DNA of 16,770 bases, taken from NCBI GenBank assembly GCA_963582935.1, contig CAUZSH010000046.1, positions 1 to 16,770 of the forward strand, read 5' to 3'. This DNA is from CAUZSH01 sp963582935 (GTDB lineage: Bacteria > Pseudomonadota > Gammaproteobacteria > Francisellales > Francisellaceae). Below are positions 14,780 through 16,770 of the stretch, in pieces; the stretch's first letter is position 1, and each line of letters opens with the position of its first letter. The notes beneath the pieces were generated by a model that did no database searches, was not told where the DNA came from, and worked only from the letters and a program-made list of their open reading frames with translations. A program made the translations under genes and the position numbers.

Positions 14780-15222
14780 ACATGCCACCTTGTATCTGAA
14801 ACATCTTTCACATCAATTTCAATAAGAATGACTTGACCAGATAAAGGATGGTTAAAGTCAACAGTCACTTCATTCGTTTCCACATCTGTAATCACTCCAG
14901 GCATCTCCGTACCATTTGGTTGGCTAAAAGATATAATGGAGCCTAACTCTACCTCCATATCTTCTGGAAATCTAGATGTGGGCATTTGGTAAATCATCGC
15001 TGGATGCTTCTCTCCAAAGCCATCCTTTGCCGTCAGCATGATTTTTTTATGTGATCCTGACTGCAGCCCAATCATTTCTGACTCAAACTTATCTGAAAAA
15101 ATTTCTTGTCCAAGTTGAAACTCAAATTGTTTTCCGTATAAAGTGGAGTCTTCTGCAATCGTGCCATCTTTAAGGCGAATTTTAAAATCCATTTTCACAA
15201 AGCTATCGGATATAATTTTCAT
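14776..15222 (-). CDS. fkpB: FKBP-type peptidyl-prolyl isomerase, FkpB/SlpA type
   Basis: Cytoplasmic SlyD-like FKBP peptidyl-prolyl cis-trans isomerase and chaperone of the SlpA (FkpB) subgroup. The 148 residues match that subgroup. The split FKBP domain is at about 8-68 and 120-140 (KMDFKIRLKDGTIAEDS; FEFQLGQEIFSDKFESEMIG), with the inserted chaperone flap at about 69-119. DFNHPLSGQ at 122-130 is diagnostic of the SlyD/SlpA group. No metal-binding His/Cys tail follows, which favours SlpA over SlyD. A strong AAGGAG (complement of 15231-15236) lies 8 nt before the ATG. It overlaps ispH by four bases. The fkpB-ispH order is as in E. coli, but the usual upstream lspA is replaced by a divergent gene, so fkpB heads this operon. 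Confidence 0.94.
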   Translation of the reverse strand: MKIISDSFVKMDFKIRLKDGTIAEDSTLYGKQFEFQLGQEIFSDKFESEMIGLQSGSHKKIMLTAKDGFGEKHPAMIYQMPTSRFPEDMEVELGSIISFSQPNGTEMPGVITDVETNEVTVDFNHPLSGQVILIEIDVKDVSDTRWHV

Positions 15223-15298
15223 TTACGGATCTCCTTGACCTTCTTGCTAACTTTTACTAGCGTTTCAATAGGAAAACATTCTACGAGATTTAGGTTTA

Positions 15299-16189
15299 AT
15301 GTACAAATACTCTGTTCTGTTACTTGCTAATATTTTGTGTAGCACCACACTCTTTGCGACCAGTATTGAGGAGTCTCCCAATGCTCCCGGCATGCCAATG
15401 ACCCAAGAAGATGGGCATAAACTTTCTACCGACTATGTCGCAGCCATCTCACTTCCAGCTCAAGAATTAAATGCCATCAAAAAAAATCCTGAGGGATTAA
15501 GCACCAAACCCTTTCGCAATTTTTTTACTCCTACTTATCTGGTTGACTCTGATAAGATAAACCATGGTACAATTATTAAAAGCCAGAACGGTAGAATGCT
15601 AATGACAGAAGGTTCTATCGTTTATGCCGATTCCACACAAGGTATGCCACATAAATTTGTTGCCGGTGATTACATGATATTATCTCGGCCGCAAAAATTA
15701 GAGCACCATGAAGCGCAATCAAGCTATATCGTTCACCCAAGTGGTACGGCAAAGTTAGTGGGCAACCACAAGTCCATTGCTATTTTAAAAATCATAAATG
15801 TCCAGTCTGAAATCATGTCTGGGGATTGGCTCATTCCACTACAAGAAATTAATACCCAACTCCCAAAAACAATGCATTATATGGAAACCCCTGTTTCTGG
15901 AGAAGTGATTGCCAGCACACAGGATCAAATGCAGACAGGCGAAAGCCACAGTGTGGCACTCAATATCGGTCGGAATCAAAATGTGAAGCTTGGAACATTG
16001 CTTTATCTTAAAACCGAGCCCACTAAATCTGTTGATCCAAATACAAAGAAAACGATAGAACTCCCTGGGCATCTCATTGGTCGTGCAGTTATATACCGTG
16101 TTAGTAGTAGCATGAGCATTGCGCTTATTTTAGATTCACAAGAAGAAATCACAAATGGAATTATTGCATCAACACATGAATACGAATGA
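15299..16189 (+). CDS. Exported protein of the dprA-adjacent LysM family, LysM domain absent
   Basis: Exported protein of unknown function. It resembles the C-terminal part of the LysM-containing protein coded just before dprA in many gammaproteobacteria. Residues 1-20 form a Sec signal ending LFA. The mature region follows the family plan: AISLPAQELNAI at 49-60, an FFTPTYLVDSDKI segment, GSIVYADS, ILKIINVQSEIMSGDWLIPL at about 162-181, VALNIGRNQNVKLGTLLYL near 219-237 and GHLIGRAVIYRVSSSMSIAL near 257-276. In the usual protein of about 340-390 residues a LysM module (GDTLWDIA, NPxI, YPGD) follows the signal. None is found here, and the 296-residue length agrees with its loss. Being plus-strand and overlapping dprA by 14 bp, the two are probably co-translated. 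Family membership is from recall and should be checked by profile search. Confidence 0.7.
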   Translation: MYKYSVLLLANILCSTTLFATSIEESPNAPGMPMTQEDGHKLSTDYVAAISLPAQELNAIKKNPEGLSTKPFRNFFTPTYLVDSDKINHGTIIKSQNGRMLMTEGSIVYADSTQGMPHKFVAGDYMILSRPQKLEHHEAQSSYIVHPSGTAKLVGNHKSIAILKIINVQSEIMSGDWLIPLQEINTQLPKTMHYMETPVSGEVIASTQDQMQTGESHSVALNIGRNQNVKLGTLLYLKTEPTKSVDPNTKKTIELPGHLIGRAVIYRVSSSMSIALILDSQEEITNGIIASTHEYE

Positions 16190-16770
16190 TTTAAAAAACT
16201 GGATTATCCTCAACCAAACACCAAGTATTAGGCCCAAAAGATTTTTAAAAATTTTGAATTCTCAATTGACACTCAAAAGCATTATCCAATCACCAAGGCT
16301 AACTCAATTTCATTTCAAGCTTCCTTCAAAAGCCATTGAATACCTAGAAAATCATGATGACTGCTATTACGATCAACCCGTTGACTGGTTGTCTCGCTCT
16401 TCCAATCATCATATTGTCACCGACGATAGTCAAATTTATCCTGAATGCTTACGCAATATTCCACAACCACCAATGATATTATATGGCATTGGAAATATCG
16501 ACCTACTTGACACCCGACAAATCAGTATTGTTGGCACCCGTAACTTTAGCCCTTATGGTAAATCAAATGCACAATATTTTTCCAAAGCATTAAGTAACCT
16601 TGGTTATACCATCACCAGTGAGCTTGCTTCAGGCATTAATGTCATTTACCCACACCAAAACATGCGTGTTGCTCGGTCGTTCATAGAAGATTTTGGCTCC
16701 TGCCAAAATCGAATCACTACCCTCGCAGATGGTTTTGCCCCAGACGCCCACCTCCGTACCGATCTTCCAA
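16176..16770 (+). CDS. dprA: DNA processing protein DprA, 5' part, with an apparent internal deletion
   Basis: DprA (Smf) loads RecA on incoming single-stranded DNA in natural transformation. The frame from the ATG at 16176-16178 is open for 198 codons to the window end. Recognisable parts are the N-terminal LKNWIILNQTPSI, then the Rossmann fold entry YPECLRNIPQPPMILYGIGN at about 89-108, ISIVGTRNFSPYG at about 116-128 and GYTITSELASGIN at about 143-155. Directly after this comes VIYPHQNMRVARSFIEDFG, which normally lies some 22-25 residues later. The GID-x2-AH-x2-AL...TIAVLG-G block is missing. The next segment, with NRIT and LADG, is also hard to align. The gene is in frame but probably impaired, so it may be an early pseudogene or a divergent short DprA. 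It starts inside the preceding gene (14-bp overlap). Confidence 0.75.
   Translation, partial: MNTNDLKNWIILNQTPSIRPKRFLKILNSQLTLKSIIQSPRLTQFHFKLPSKAIEYLENHDDCYYDQPVDWLSRSSNHHIVTDDSQIYPECLRNIPQPPMILYGIGNIDLLDTRQISIVGTRNFSPYGKSNAQYFSKALSNLGYTITSELASGINVIYPHQNMRVARSFIEDFGSCQNRITTLADGFAPDAHLRTDLP

Noticed and set aside
16640..16770. A frameshift explaining the odd DprA C-terminal part
   Set aside because: I read the other two forward frames. Neither restores the missing AH-x2-AL or TIAVLG motifs, so a deletion fits better than a shift.
1..16770. Novel defence, mobile or biosynthetic system
   Set aside because: All genes belong to recognised core families, with no integrase, transposase, toxin-antitoxin pair, repeats or att-like sites. 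The oddities are within known families.

Overview
The window is 16,770 bp of gene-dense, AT-leaning chromosomal DNA from a gammaproteobacterium. Three things point there: the ppa protein closely resembles the enterobacterial enzyme, the fkpB-ispH pair is contiguous, and a LysM-family gene sits directly before dprA. The genus cannot be named from the sequence. A SUF operon with its own Rrf2 regulator, a POT peptide transporter, a type II PssA and an AroH-class chorismate mutase fit a non-enteric lineage (Legionellales-, Thiotrichales- or Cardiobacteriales-like), but that is inference. Nearly all genes are core housekeeping. There is no insertion sequence, prophage, CRISPR array, tRNA or rRNA, and no gap above 300 bp.

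Layout, left to right: (1) the 5' part of ppa on the minus strand, running off the left edge. (2) A divergent rlpA-like SPOR lipoprotein gene on the plus strand, which meets era tail to tail with only 3 bp between the stop codons. (3) A minus-strand group read zapE-rluC-era. (4) A minus-strand SUF operon read rrf2 regulator-sufB-sufC-sufD, driven by a strong sigma70-type promoter with a palindrome over its -10/+1 region. (5) A divergent universal stress protein gene on the plus strand. (6) slt and a POT-family transporter, both minus. (7) A tightly coupled minus-strand operon read fkpB-ispH-aroH-pssA. (8) A plus-strand pair at the right edge: a LysM-less member of the dprA-adjacent exported family, then dprA overlapping it by 14 bp and cut by the window end.

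Functional themes are Fe-S cluster assembly (SufBCD; IspH is itself a 4Fe-4S enzyme), cell wall and division (RlpA-like, Slt, ZapE, LysM-family relative), rRNA and ribosome maturation (Era, RluC), and isoprenoid, phospholipid and aromatic metabolism (IspH, PssA, AroH).

I found no new multi-gene system. The points worth a second look are: a DprA that lacks a block of its Rossmann core; an RlpA-like protein whose catalytic-pocket residues are mostly replaced; a POT transporter without the ExxER charges; an AroH-class chorismate mutase in an isoprenoid/phospholipid operon; a SUF operon without a desulfurase; and the operator architecture upstream of the SUF regulator. Several of these look like reduction or specialisation of peptidoglycan and competence functions. 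Start sites were revised for the POT gene (12385) and ispH (14779), from Shine-Dalgarno placement and family numbering. GC content and database similarity were not computed.
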